Part shown: positions 32,893-49,240 of the stretch, piece after piece
How the letters are laid out: each line of letters starts with the position of its first letter
How positions within the stretch are numbered: position 1 is the stretch's first letter
Assembly: GCA_001600175.1 (NCBI GenBank)
Contig: BCJC01000004.1
Location: forward strand, 930,001 to 994,000
Length of the DNA: 64,000 nucleotides
Origin: Erythrobasidium yunnanense
Lineage: Eukaryota > Basidiomycota > Cystobasidiomycetes > Erythrobasidiales > Erythrobasidiaceae
Direction: 5' to 3'
Position numbers and translations under genes: made by a program
The notes under the pieces: generated by a model
The model's input: only the letters and a program-made list of their open reading frames with translations
The model's database searches: none
Told to the model about the DNA's origin: nothing

Positions 32893-34743
32893 CTACACGC
32901 TAGCCGTCGGTTCCTTCTCCTGTCCCTTCATCTTCCCAAACAACTTCTCCACCTCCTCCTTGACGACTTTCTTCGTCAGCTCCTTATCCGTTCCCTGTAC
33001 ATCAATCACCCTCCTCTCCTTCTCCAACAGTCCCCTAAATTCTTCCGGCAGGACATCTCTATCGAAATCGAATGCCTCACCATGTTCTTTGAGCGCTTCT
33101 TGGACTGCAGAAGCGAATTTTGCAGGATGGGCTGTTGATAAGGTGATTTGTGTGAGGGAGGGAGAGCGGAGTCGGCCTGAGGCGCATAACCCGATTGCGG
33201 TGTGTGGGTCGGAGACGTAGGACCCGTACGCGTTGTCGGGGCGGTAGTATTCTCGAATAGTTTCGAGGGTCTGCGAATGCGCATTTGTTAGCTATCTGCT
33301 AAGTGAGATTGGACAAGAGCAGAGTGAATCAGATGAAAGAACGCACCTCCTCATCGCTGACTCTTTCAGCTTTGAATTCCCTCTTCGCCGCATCCAATAC
33401 ATGTTCCGGAACGCCAAAGCTTCCCTTCTCTTTCAATTCCTTCATCCACCCATCCACAATTTTGCCCGCCATGTTTATTTTCACTCTCGCTCCACCATCC
33501 ACATCGCCTCGCTTCTCATCTGCATACGCTGTAGATGTCAGGTTCTCGAATGCTAGATACCATAATAAGCGCTCGAAGTTGGATGATACGAGGATGTCCA
33601 TCGCTGGAGATTGTGTGGCTTTTACGGCGTCGCCCGAGGAGGAAGACGCGCTCTGAGAACCATCGCCTGCGCCGTTTACTTTCTCTGTCTGTGCTGTGGT
33701 GGAAGTAGATGATGAAGATGATGTGTCCGCCTTCTCATACCGCCCACTCTTGAAGAACCTCGCTAGGATATCATTCTCGTTCGTCGCGATGACGAGGGGC
33801 TGTAGCGGCAGCCCCAATCGCTTCGCATAGAAGCCCGCCAGTATATCCCCAAAGTTACCCGTAGGGACCGAATACTGGATCTTCAGATCGGCAGGCGAGG
33901 CTGTATCTTTGTCTTTCAGTTGGCGAAGGAGGGAGAAGTAGGATGAGAAGTAGTATGTGATTTGCGCGAGGATGCGTGCCCAGTTTATACTATTCACTGC
34001 TCCCAGCCTGTATGTCTTGTTGAATTCCTTATCTGCGAAAAGTGCTTTTACGATATCTTGGCAGTCGTCGAATGTTCCCTTCACAGCCAAGTTGAACACA
34101 TTCTCATCTGTGACAGTCGTCATTTGTGCTTCTTGAATAGGGCTGACTCTTCCTTTAGGGTGTAGGATGAAGATGGATACGTCCTTCTTGCCTCTCAAGC
34201 CATAGATGGCAGCTGATCCTGTATCTCCAGAAGTAGCTCCCACCACCGTCAATCGTTCTCTATCACTTGCGTCTTCTGCCTTATTTGCGTTTCTCCTACT
34301 CAAGAAGTACTCGAATAGATTTCCCAAGAACTGGAGTGCGACATCCTTGAATGCGAATGTCGGGCCATGGAAGAGTTCTAGGATGTATGCTTTCTCCCCA
34401 ATCTGTTTCAGAGGTGCTACTTCTTCCACGCGAAATGTGGAATAGCTCTTGTTGATGAGGCTCTCCAAGTCATTTCGCGGGATCTCATCCTCAGAGATGA
34501 AGAGGGAATAGATCTCTAAGGCCAGTTGTTGGAATGTTAATCCACTCCAATCCTGTTCCCACCCTGCAGGTAGGCGTGGTAGGTTTGCTGGGATCATCAG
34601 TCCTCCATCGCTGGCAAGCCCAGACATGACGGTCTAGAGTGGATCCATGAATCAGAATATCCCTTATTGACTGTATAGATCCAATGTGCTACCTCCTCAA
34701 AGGACAGTCTTGCTTCATCGCTGCGAGTGCTGAGGTACTTCAT
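32893..34743 (-). CDS. THR4: Threonine synthase
   Basis: Three exons. Exon 1 encodes MKYLSTRSDEARLSFEE (34693-34743), exon 2 starts TVMSGLASDGGLMIP, and exon 3 begins TLETIREYYRPDNAYGSYVS. The PLP-binding Lys is in HGPTFAFKDVALQFLGN; other family blocks are GATSGDTGSAAIYGLRGK, HPKGRVSPIQEAQMTTV, NSINWARILAQITYYF and VPTGNFGDILAGFYAKRLGL. The enzyme converts O-phosphohomoserine to threonine, the last step of threonine synthesis. A Ser/Thr/Ala-rich insert after GRYEKAD and an extended C-terminus are the only unusual parts. The start codon lies just 68 bases from the start of the divergent PRMT3 gene. Confidence 0.95.
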
Positions 34744-34811
34744 CGTGGAAAGTGAATGGTGAGAGAAGAGCCAAGGTCAATCTCACATCAATCAATTTAC
34801 GGTAGCATATT
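34744..34811. promoter_or_regulatory. 68-bp divergent spacer between THR4 and PRMT3 start codons
   Basis: Only 68 bases separate the two outward-facing ATGs. The spacer holds CAATCAATTTACGG-like AT-rich sequence and a purine-rich block (GGTGAGAGAAGAG) but no obvious TATA box. Either the two 5' leaders are extremely short or the transcription units overlap. Confidence 0.6.
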
Positions 34812-36828
<2,017 letters not shown>

Positions 36829-37024
36829 ATTAGAGACTTTCAGGATGGTGTTTGGACATAGTCGCGGCTGCCATGGACCAGTCCGCATCGTTGCGTGAAG
36901 ACGGACAGCGCAGACGTTACACTACAATCATAGAAATACACTAGTAATAAGCCTTGACGTGCTCCGCTTGTATCCGCTTGCTGTCTTTATCACCTGTTTG
37001 TTTTCTGCCCACTCTCACTCGACC

Positions 37025-40000
37025 ATGGCCCTGCGATTTGTTCGATCTCAGAGCGAGTATACGCCGTCGCAGCGTAGCAGTAGTAGTACCTCGAATACAG
37101 GATACATCAAATCACCACTTTCAGCATCAACAACAGCGACAGCAACGACGACAGCGTCAGATTCAGGCTCGACCATCGCTGGATCAGCCAGCGGAGGCTC
37201 GACGATGACTGGCGAAGATGCAGCTGTAGACTTTGCAAACAAGCGGGATGCGTGAGTATATACAGTGATCTACCTGAGAGAGTATCGCTGATGTCGTTTG
37301 CGTCGTCGGGTTCAAGTTTACTGGCCTCCATCGAGACGACGGCGGATCTTGTGGGCTCGCTGAGCAGCTTCAACGACAACAAATGGACCATGCACTATCC
37401 GCACAACAAGCTGGGCTTCACAGACTCAGCTGCTGCTGCTTCCTCGTCGTCGTCTACCTCAGATAACCAGGCCGATGCGCCTGCCACCACAAGCAGCGCT
37501 AGTGGGAGCACGAACGACGCTCGCATGGCCATCCGAAGAGCCGCGTCCATGTTCAACGAAGCAGAGGATGTGTTGAACACTTCTGAAGCACAAAGCAGCG
37601 ACAAAGGACCTTCCCCGAGTCGACCCGGCATGCACGCTCGAGCTTTTTCAAGCATAGAGCCTAGATCGCCTTCAAGCTCGACATTCAGCAACAACAGCGA
37701 TGAAGCACCTGCAGCACGAGTAGCGAATCATCCTCTCTCCATCGATCTACGCCTCGGCGCACCTGGATCGACGTCCATCCCTGCGCTCATGGAAGGCATG
37801 TCACAAGCTACCGTTGCTCAACTGCTCAGCAAACGCTTCGAAGCAGCCACGAGCCAACTCAAAGCACTTCAATCTCGAGTTCGGGATAATCAATCCCGCA
37901 TCCTAGTCACTGGTGACTTGAATGCCGGAAAGTCGACTTTCGTAAACGCGCTGCTAAGGAGAGATATATTGCCTACGGACCAGCAGCCTCTCACGACTGT
38001 CTTCTGTGAAGTACTGGATGCACAGGCGTACAACGAAGGAAAGGAGGAAGTACATGCTATCTTGGCCAAGAATTTGTCTACCTATTCAAGGACGGACAAG
38101 GAGACGTATGAGCGATTCGACATGGAGCACTTGGAGGACATCGCTACTTCTGAAGAACAGAAGTATGGGCTCGTCAAGATCTACTTGGAAGACAGTCGTG
38201 CACCTATCGATTCTACACCCACCTCCGTGATCGACCACCAAACGAGCGCCAAAGAAGAAGCGGCACACAACAAGTCTTTCATCCGTAATGGAATCGTCAG
38301 TATCTCACTCATCGACGGACCTGGTCTGAACAAAGACGGTCTTTCCACAACTGCCATCTTCGCACGCCAGACGGAGATCGACGTGATTGTATTTGTAGTG
38401 GACGCATACAACCACTTCACTCTCTCCTCCAAAGAATTCGTCTGGAACGCATCAATGGAGAAAGCATACATCTTCATGGTCATCAACAAGTTCAAGTCCC
38501 TTCGCGCAAAAGAGAAGTGTGAAAGACTCGTGGGAGAGAAGATCCGCCAACTGTCACCTAAAACATGGGAGAACAGGAATGAACTCGTCCATTTCGTGGA
38601 AGCGGGAGACGTGCTCAAGATGGTTCAGGATATAGAATCTGGAAGGATCGCACCCAATGAAGCGAAGAAGGATGAAGCGTTCCAGCATCTTGAAGATTCC
38701 CTCAGATGCTTCTTGATGCAGAAGAGAACCATCTCGAAACTTGCGCCTGCGAGGCATTATCTCATCAACTTGCTCAGTAATTTGGCGACTGTTGCAGAAG
38801 CGAATATATACGCGGCAGATATCGAGGCGGACGAAGCTACGCGCAGATTGGAGACTATCAAGCCTATCCACGAGAAGCTAGAGCGCGAGCGAGAGGTCGT
38901 TGAGGAAGCTGTAGGGAAAGAGGAGGAAGACTGCGTTTCAGCCGTGAAAGCAGCTTCGCGAAAGACGCTTGAAGACGCGGTCGCATACGTCGGACAGGGA
39001 GGACACGATCTCATTCAATCCCTACCTGATTACCCAGGTCTATTGAGCTTGTGGGACTGGGCAGAGACGGTCAAGAAGACGCTCGTTAACTATCTTGAAA
39101 CATCACTCGTCTCTGCTGAGGAACAAGCTCGCGAAATCACCATTGGAGGAGTAAAGACCGTAACGACGGATCTTGCCAATATGTACCTGCCAAAAGTCGA
39201 TATGGCAGCTGCAAGCACGGCGGGCGGAGCGGCGTCTGCTGTTCCTCAACGAGTGTTTAGATCAGAAGCCATGTTCGTGAAGAACCGTAAGAGACGGCTT
39301 GCTTTGCGCAAAGAACAGCAAGAGCGCGAGCAGAAGTACAACAACAGCAACAAAGCTTCTTCTGCTGCGTTGGTTCTCTCTTCCTCGTCGTCTCCAGATA
39401 TCGATCTTTCCTTCCTTGATCTCTTCGACCTTGAACGACTATACTCTCTTCCTTCTCGAGCACTTAGCCTGACGAACAAGCACAGTTCGAAACATATGGC
39501 CATCGAAGCGTCTTCTGCTCTATCGGTAGTCAGCTTGGGGGCGGGTGCGCTTACCATGTTTGGATCGAGAGTCGTGGGTATCAAGAGCGTCATTGAGGCG
39601 ATCACGACGGTCTTTGAGGTGCTGGGAAGTAAAGCTGCAAGGAAGTATGCTGGGCCTATCGCTGGTTTGCTAAGTGAGTGCACCATACATGAGATAATGC
39701 ATGATTTACAAGCTGATACTGTGATTGCTTAGCCATCGGTCTGGCCGCATATGTGATCCACGACTTACCACGAGCCATCCCACACAACGTCGGCAAGAAG
39801 CTCCACGCTCAACTCCTCGCTTCCGAATTCAGCGTTTCCGAAAGTGAGCGCATCGCGACAGAGACGCGCAAGGTCATGCGTCTCGCAGGCTGGGACCTCC
39901 GCGAGCGCTTCCGAGCTGCTCTCGAAGCGTCTGAGAAGGACAGACGATCTGAAGAGGGCAAATTGAGAAAGGCGGACGAGGCGCTCCGCTTCTTGGAGAG

Positions 40001-40055
40001 CTACCTTGATACAGTCGAGGCTACTTCTCAGAAGGTCAAGATCGTCGAGCTGTAG
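37025..40055 (+). CDS. FZO1: Mitofusin (mitochondrial outer-membrane fusion GTPase)
   Basis: Three exons (37025-37251, 37317-39673, 39733-40055) give 968 residues. The N-terminus is Ser/Thr-rich. The dynamin-type GTPase domain shows the P-loop GDLNAGKSTFVNALL, switch DQQPLTTVFCEV, DGPGLNKD and the NKFK base-binding motif. Helical segments follow (ERLVGEKIRQL; EADEATRRLETIKPIHEKLE), then a membrane region (ALSVVSLGAGALTMFGSRVV and, after the last intron, TIGLAAYVIHDLPRAIP) and a C-terminal coiled coil (RKADEALRFLESYLDTVEAT). This is the Fzo1 order. Fzo1 tethers and fuses mitochondrial outer membranes. The first intron was placed by frame and length; two closer AG sites would give unrealistically short introns. 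Confidence 0.92.
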
Positions 40056-40320
40056 GGTCGCACGCACGCTTTCTCTCTCTCTCTCGCTGTTTGAAGTACA
40101 CGGGTCTGTATCGGTTTGGCTTTGTTATACTCCTTGGAATGCTCTCGTCTCATTAGACTCCCTTTACACATACACACCCTCCCTTAACTTATATGACCGC
40201 ATAACGATGTAGCTACGATAATCAACCACTCAGTATGAATAAGTAATGGAATTAGACGTACATACCAAGCTGGGATCGACGAGCCTGCTACCTTCTTTCG
40301 GCTTACCGTAACTTTGCGCC

Positions 40321-42841
<2,521 letters not shown>

Positions 42842-43049
42842 ACTAGCAGTTCTTCCCCCTCATTCGTTATTTCCCAGTCAAGATTCCCCGCTTAGAACGG
42901 GCTGTATTCTTGTAACGTTAGTATTGCTTAGCACTTCTCTTTCGTCATATATTGCAAGCCCATTTCCACTCTACCTACATCCTTGACCAATCCTGCGGTT
43001 CCGGATTGTCCGCTTTTCTTGCCGTACCGATTTGAAGTATCACATTTCT
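42842..43049. promoter_or_regulatory. Short intergenic spacer MDM38-ILV3
   Basis: About 210 bases holding the MDM38 3' end and the ILV3 promoter; pyrimidine-rich near 42935-42985. Confidence 0.4.
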
Positions 43050-45439
43050 ATGCTTTCGCGAGCTTCAGCGTCGTTGACGCGCGCCATGGCTTCTTCTTCA
43101 TCTTCATCAGCGCGATGCTCTGGCTGCCCTTCGTCGTCGAGCTCGTCCATCCTGCAAAACGCTGGCCTTTCGACGAGTCAGTGCGCTTTCTCGACGAGCG
43201 CAGCGCCATGCAGCGGCGCAAAGGGAAAGTACAACAAGTACAGCCGTATGGTCACTGCTCCGAAAGATCAGGGTGCCTCGCAGGTATGGCCATCGCATAC
43301 AATTTCTGGAAAGCTTGAAGAGCTGAAATTTGGATGCCCGCAGGCCATGCTGTACGCGACAGAAGGTATTGACAGTGATGAAGATCTGGCGAAACCCATG
43401 GTCGGAGTTGCTAGCATTTGGTGCGTCTTGTTTGCCCTAAATTACTGTTTTCAATGCTAATCCGTATGTATCTAGGTACGAGGGAAATCCGTAAGACAAT
43501 CTACAGGCAACATCAAGAAGTGTAGCTGATCAACGCGCGCCGGCGAACCAGATGTAATGGCCATCTGCTTGGATTAGGACAGCGGATAACAAGATCTATC
43601 CGGAAAGCTGGCGTGACAGGCTACCAATTCGGTGCTCCTGGTGTATCAGATGGTATCTCAATGGGTGTGCTATCTCTGCTACCGGGAACACCGTTCAAAG
43701 CTAAGAGGAACGACTTCTAGGAACTTTTGGCATGAGCTACTCTTTGCAATCGCGGGATCTGATAGCGGATGCTGTGGAGACTGTTGCTGGTGGACATTGG
43801 CTTGATGGAATGGTCGTAGTGCCCGGATGTGATGTAAGCGAAGCAGCTCCGCAAGCAGTGGACCGGGCTGACCCTCTGCCTTGACAGAAAAATATGTCAG
43901 TATCCTTGATAACGGGTAGATGACGTCAACTAACACAATGCACGACACAGGCCTGGTACCTTGATGGCTCTTGGACGCCTGAATCGCCCTGGCTTGATGG
44001 TATACGGAGGAACGATCCGACCCGGTTCTTGCGCTGGACAGCCACAACTCGACATTGTGGATGCTTTCCAGTCGTACGGAAAATACTTAGCAAGTGGTGC
44101 CGACGAAGCGGCCGAGAAAGTCAGATACGACACCGTCAGGCATTCATGCCCAGGTTCTGGGGCTTGCGGAGGGATGTACACTGCAAACACACTAGCATCT
44201 GCAGCAGAAGCTATGGGAATGACTCTTCCTGGATCAAGTTCGTTCCCAGCCGAATACCCTGAGAAAGCGCAAGAATGCGATTCTATCGGAGAAGTTATCA
44301 AGAACCTGCTAGAGAAGGACATCAAGCCAAGAGACATCATGACGAAAGCAGCTTTCGAGAACGCTATGGTCTTGACTATGATTCTGGGTGGTTCCACGAA
44401 TATCGTTCTGCATCTCATCGCTGTCGCTCACTCTGTTGGCATCAAGCTTACAATCGACGACTTCCAGCGCGTATCAGATAAGACACCTTTCTTGGGAGAT
44501 CTGAAGCCATCCGGAAAGTATGTCATGGAGCATGTTCACAAGATCGGTGGTATTCCATGTAGGTTTCTGGTTCTGTCTATCTCGATCAATTGGCTGATAT
44601 TGTACTCAGCCGTCCTCAAGTATCTACACGAGAACGGCCTCATCGACGGAAGCATCATGACTGTCACAGGCAAGACGCTTGCCGAGAATCTCGAGAAGGC
44701 GAAACCACTTCCCGAAGGTCAAGATGTCATCCGTCCGCTCAGCAACCCAATCAAGGCTACCGGACATATTCGCATTCTCAAGGGCTCTCTCGCACCAGGT
44801 GGAGCCGTCGCCAAGATTACAGGCAAGGAAGGTCTGCAGTTCAGAGGCAAGGCTAGAGTCTTCGAGACGGAAGCTGCCCTCGTTACGGCCATTGAGAACA
44901 AGGAGATCAAGAAGGGCGAAAAGACAGTCATTGTACTGCGATACCTGGGACCAAAGGGTGGTCCGGGCATGCCAGAAATGCTTAAGCCTACTTCACTCGT
45001 TATGGGTGCTGGACTGGGTCAGGATGTCGCCTGCTTGACTGATGGAAGATTCAGTGGAGGGTGAGCTTGCTACCTATTCGTTCTCTGAGCTTCGCTGACG
45101 AGTTCCTCAGTACCCACGGCTTCTGTATCGGTCACGTCGTTCCCGAGGCATTCGAAGGTGGACCCATCGGTCTCGTCGAGGATGGCGACATGATCAACAT
45201 CGATGTAAGCATTGCTACTGCTGTCACATATCTGTACTAAGCAATTCATGCAGGCCGAGAAGAACACCCTCGACGTGGAAGTCTCAGAAGCCGAACTCGC
45301 TCAGCGTAAGCAGAAGTGGACACCAAGACCTCCTAGAATCACACAAGGGACACTCTGGAAATACACAAGACTCGTCACTGACGCATCTCATGGAGCTGTT
45401 ACCGACATGTACGACCCGGAGGCTCCTATCGGAGTATAG
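43050..45439 (+). CDS. ILV3: Dihydroxy-acid dehydratase
   Basis: Nine exons can be joined in phase. A Ser/Ala-rich mitochondrial presequence ([17 protein letters not shown]) precedes the enzyme. Iron-sulfur ligands are visible in [33 protein letters not shown] and [18 protein letters not shown]. Other IlvD blocks are [66 protein letters not shown] and [20 protein letters not shown]. The enzyme forms the 2-oxo acids of valine and isoleucine synthesis. The usual CNMHLL is CNGHLL here, a Met to Gly change beside a cluster ligand. The start is the first ATG of the frame at 43050. Confidence 0.94.
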
Positions 45440-45672
45440 TCGAGCTTGGGAATCTCACGAGCTGGTGTGTTGTAAATCTAGGCTGGTCACTGGCTGAAGA
45501 AGCCGCAAATTATGAGTCGCTCGGCGATACTGATATTTGGGCAGATGCCTCGGTGTGGACACGGAACACGCCCGTGCGTTAGCGGGCGGTTAATTCCAAT
45601 TCTTCTCTCCATTCGTCTCTTCTGTTCTTATCCTACCAGTTCTAACTCCATTCCACGTAGACCAAGCCCACC
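45440..45672. promoter_or_regulatory. Intergenic spacer before F-box cluster
   Basis: About 230 bases with a CT-rich leader (TTCTTCTCTCCATTCGTCTC and similar) ahead of the first F-box-like gene. Confidence 0.4.
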
Positions 45673-46666
45673 ATGTCTCGCAGGCTTCCTCTCGATATTA
45701 TCTTGGCTATCGCCGGATACCTTTCCCCTGCCGACCTTGCGACATTATGTCTGCTCACCTCTGAAACCAGTCAATATATTCTGCCACTACTATACCGTAA
45801 CGTTACTCTCAAAACCTCGCCCGAACATCAAGCTTCCACATTGGCCCTTCTTCGTGGCCTGGACGAGAATCGCTGCTGGCCGATATCTCTTCTTTCCAAG
45901 TATGCACATCGCACCCGCTCTTTAGCGTTCGAGGCGCCGCCCTTGCCGGAGGATTGCTTGTCGTGCGGGTCGCGCTCTGGCAATTATCGCTTCATAAGGT
46001 CGCTGTCAGAAGTGCTTGGCGCAATCCTGCCTAGATTCTCAGCCCTTCGCGAGTTCAGTTGGCCCTTCACACTCGCATGCAGCAGCGGCGCGTACGCGCA
46101 GTCTCAATCTGCTCTGATTGCTCCCGATAGACCCGATGTATCATACATCAGAGAGGCGTTGATGTGGCAGTCATTATGGCTTAAACCTAGCCTGTAAGGC
46201 GACGTCTGTTACGATTGGTCTAATACAGCCTGAGCTCTTCATTGCAGAGAGAAGGTGGTCTTCGTTGCTGAGGCGGAACATCCAGGCCATGCTTTGCTGG
46301 TACGTTGTATAAGCCGAGCCTGAGAGGCTGTACTGAACTTCTCTCTGCTAGCTACCGGAATTTACCGCTAAGATGGTCGCTTTCGAGGCCGCTCGAGGTC
46401 TTGGTGGAAAGTCCCGCAAAGTACTGGATTCGGATCTCGCATGGGGATCAATCAAGTTTGAAGTGGCTCTTGTCACTCCAGGATCTTCCGAAGATGCATA
46501 CTCGGGTATGGCTCAGTCTGCCTTTGATGAGTACTGCAAGCACCTAGACAAGTATGCTGTGGAATTCGAGAAGGACCCGCAAATAGGAAGGGAGGCTCTC
46601 GTACAGTGGCATCTTTACTTCAACCGAGGACTCAATGTGTCCATTGCGGACTTGCAGTACAGTTGA
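45673..46666 (+). CDS. F-box-like protein, cluster copy 1
   Basis: Three exons in the pattern shared by all three tandem copies. The N-terminal F-box-like motif reads LPLDIILAIAGYLSPADLAT, then LCLLTSETSQYILPLLYRNV. A conserved middle follows (LLSKYAHRTRSLAFEAP; LREFSWPFTLA), then LEKVVFVAEAEHPGHALL and a tail EFTAKMVAFEAARGLGGKSR. F-box proteins couple substrates to SCF ubiquitin ligases through Skp1; the C-terminal part here shows no recognised repeat. The copy is intact but its tail is diverged from copies 2 and 3, whose third exon starts LRSAV. Confidence 0.72.
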
Positions 46667-46910
46667 AGGCGAGCAGGTGGGATAAGCAAGACTGCGGACG
46701 TTGTATCGCTCGAAACAGACAAAAGTCCAAAACCCTTTCCTCGAAATTGAGTTCAGTCTAATCGCCTTCACCTTGTCTTCCCGAAACATTTGGCCGTTGG
46801 ATGTGACGAAGGACGTTAAACGGTATGACCGAGGTCGGAGCTCGCCTTTTCGTCAAGATTGTTAAGAGCTCTGCTTCTTTCCTTCTTCCCATTTTCCTCA
46901 TCTTCTCACC

Positions 46911-47957
46911 ATGGCGAAACAACTCCCCATCGAGATTATCCTAGCAATCGCCGAACATCTTTCCAAAGGTGATCTCGTCAAGCTCTGTCTAGCATCTCGT
47001 GAGATCAGCAAGCGCGTTCTGCCAATACTGTATCGTCATATCGTGCTCAGAGTCCATAGGCGATACCGTCCCACCATCGTGGCCCTGCTCAAAGACCTGG
47101 GCGCCGAAGTTGAGAAACAGAAGAAACTCCTCTCAAGCTATGCTAGCTGTGTCAGATCCATCACGTTCGTAGCGTCTGAGGATCATGGCCTAGAGACGAT
47201 GTTTGGTCTCCCAAAGCACGTAACCAGCAACGTCGGAACCAACGAGATGATGAGGCTGGTCAAGGAAGCTATCTCGCGTTTCACAAATCTGGAGACGTTC
47301 TTCTGGCCTTTCACGATTGCGTTGGAGACTGGATATCATGTCCCAACAGCTACCAACTATCCAGGCGAGCTACAAGGTGCTGTATCGCTCGAGGAAGCCA
47401 ACCAAATGTGGAGGGAAGTGATTCGCCTTCCGAAATTGTTCGTGCTCTCTTGTAATATCGAGTTTCTCGATCTTGGCTGAATGCTTCGTTCCTCGTAATA
47501 GGATCCGGATTTACGTACTCGCGGAGAACAAGGGAGGAGCTGCAATCATCTGCTCAAGCGTATGCATTACCACAATCTGCGTAGATTTGGGCTGAGAGGA
47601 AGCCAACAGCTCCGATCCGCCGTACAGAAAGGCATCATTTACGAAGGACCGCGCAATGAACCTGTAACAGAGTTCCGCTTATTGACCCCTGCCAATACTA
47701 GTTGGGCCGTCAAGCGAGTAAAGCGTGACGAGCAGCTCATCGCCCCGACTGATACCAGTAACAGAGAGGAGATTCGTAGAGATGGATATTTGGGAATGAG
47801 GAAAGGTGATTTCGCTGCATACAGGAGGGCGATGGATCTGAAGGACGGTCCTCAAAGACGTGGCCGCATCATAAACCCTCCATTCACATTAGCCAGAGCT
47901 TTCGACATGAGCTCTCTCAACATCATCGATCTCAGGCACCTTCTTCCAACTGAGTGA
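46911..47957 (+). CDS. F-box-like protein, cluster copy 2
   Basis: Three exons. It opens MAKQLPIEIILAIAEHLSKG with DLVKLCLASREISKRVLPIL completing the F-box-like motif. Then come YASCVRSITFVAS and a conserved LETFFWPFTIAL. Exon 2 encodes RIYVLAENKGGAAIICSS; exon 3 begins LRSAVQKGIIYEGPRNEPVT and contains WAVKRVKRDEQLI and KGDFAAYRRAMDL. All these blocks have counterparts in copy 3. Family-level function (SCF adaptor) is inference. Confidence 0.75.
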
Positions 47958-48223
47958 ATAAGATAGTGTCGACTGCGTATCTGTTCATCTAGCGAAGCTA
48001 AAGTCAACGCGACTGCCCTTCCTATGATATGATTTGTCGAGCTCTCGTGTATGTAGACGCGCTGAACGCCAAAAGCCACTCATTAGGGAGATCTTGATTA
48101 AGCGAGATGGGAGAGGGAGGAGCCGTTTTACGCAAGCCGTCTGTCAGACAGGTCCGTGCACCACAATCTTCCTCATACTTGGACTTTCTTGCTCTTTGCT
48201 TCTGCTCTATCCAACTCATCAGC

Positions 48224-49230
48224 ATGGCTAAACCCCTTCCTATCGAAGTCATCCTCACCATCGCCGAACATCTGCCTCGAGGTGACCTTGCTCGACTTTG
48301 TTTGGTCAGCAAGGAAGTCAGCGAACGGGCCGTTCCTCTTCTGTACCAGCGTCTCGTCTTGAAGGTCGAAGGAAAGCATCTTGCTATCACTAAAGCTCTA
48401 CTCAAAAGTCTACGAGGCTTTCAACTCCACGAATCCTTCCTATCCCGCTACGCAACATGCGTGAAGTCCGTCGTATTCGTAGCTCCCCCTGCGTCTTGCT
48501 TCGATGCAGCAGACCGCTTCACGCTCCTCGCCTCACGTGGTGTTCTGATCAACGAGATGATTACCCTGGTCACAAATGCCGTCGAACATTTCGTCAATCT
48601 TGAGGCGGTTTATTGGCCCTTCCCTATGGGCTTCAACGGCCACGTCCAGACCGAGATGGGACCGGAGTTCCCGGGATCATTGTCCATACCCAAAATAAAC
48701 GAAATATGGAATAAGGTCTTGCGCCTCCACAAGCTGTAAGTTGCATAGCTTGCTCGGCACTATTTTTTTTGAAGGCTGAAGACGCTTGACGCAGTAAGAG
48801 GATCTATGTCTTTGCCGAGATCCTCGGAGGAAACGCTTTCAAGTGTGCCAGCGTGCGCTACTTGATCTGCATACTACCAACCAAGCTGATCGTTTCGTGT
48901 TCACAGCTCCGATCTGCTGTCGAAGATGGTCTGGTATATGAAGGCGCTAGAGGCATCCAAGTTGGCGAATTTCAGAAGCTATCTCCCGATGGCTTTGTCT
49001 GGGCTTTGAAGCGATTGAAGATAGACAAGTGCTTGGTGCCGCCATCCGCCAAAAGCCCCGAAGAGACTATGATAGATATGTGCTTGGGAATGAACAGGGT
49101 GGACTTCGAGGCATATAAACGAGCTATGGATGAAAGAGAGCCTCCACGAAGACCGTCGGAAGTTGCACTCCCGGCTTTCGTGACCGCCTACCATGGGTCG
49201 ATGCCAATAGGATCGTTCTCCTTTGGATAG
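48224..49230 (+). CDS. F-box-like protein, cluster copy 3
   Basis: Three exons. MAKPLPIEVILTIAEHLPRG and DLARLCLVSKEVSERAVPLL match copy 2; exon 2 gives KRIYVFAEILGGNAFKCAS and exon 3 LRSAVEDGLVYEGARGIQVG, WALKRLKIDKCLV and RVDFEAYKRAMDE. The start at 48224 is chosen to match the other copies; an upstream in-frame ATG at 48107 would add 39 unrelated residues. Its stop codon lies about 10 bases from the stop of the minus-strand F-box/LRR-like gene. Confidence 0.76.
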
Positions 49231-49240
49231 ACGAACGGAA

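Noticed and set aside
32650-33138. A 162-codon plus-strand frame overlapping the end of threonine synthase.
   Set aside because: Antisense to conserved synthase sequence and without any motif.
37252-37280. Very short introns (14 or 29 nt) at the first FZO1 junction.
   Set aside because: They keep the frame but are shorter than any other intron here; a 65-nt intron ending at 37316 also keeps the frame and has a branch-like CGCTGAT.
48107-48223. A 39-residue N-terminal extension of F-box copy 3 from an upstream ATG.
   Set aside because: Copies 1 and 2 begin directly at the F-box-like motif and the extension resembles nothing in them.
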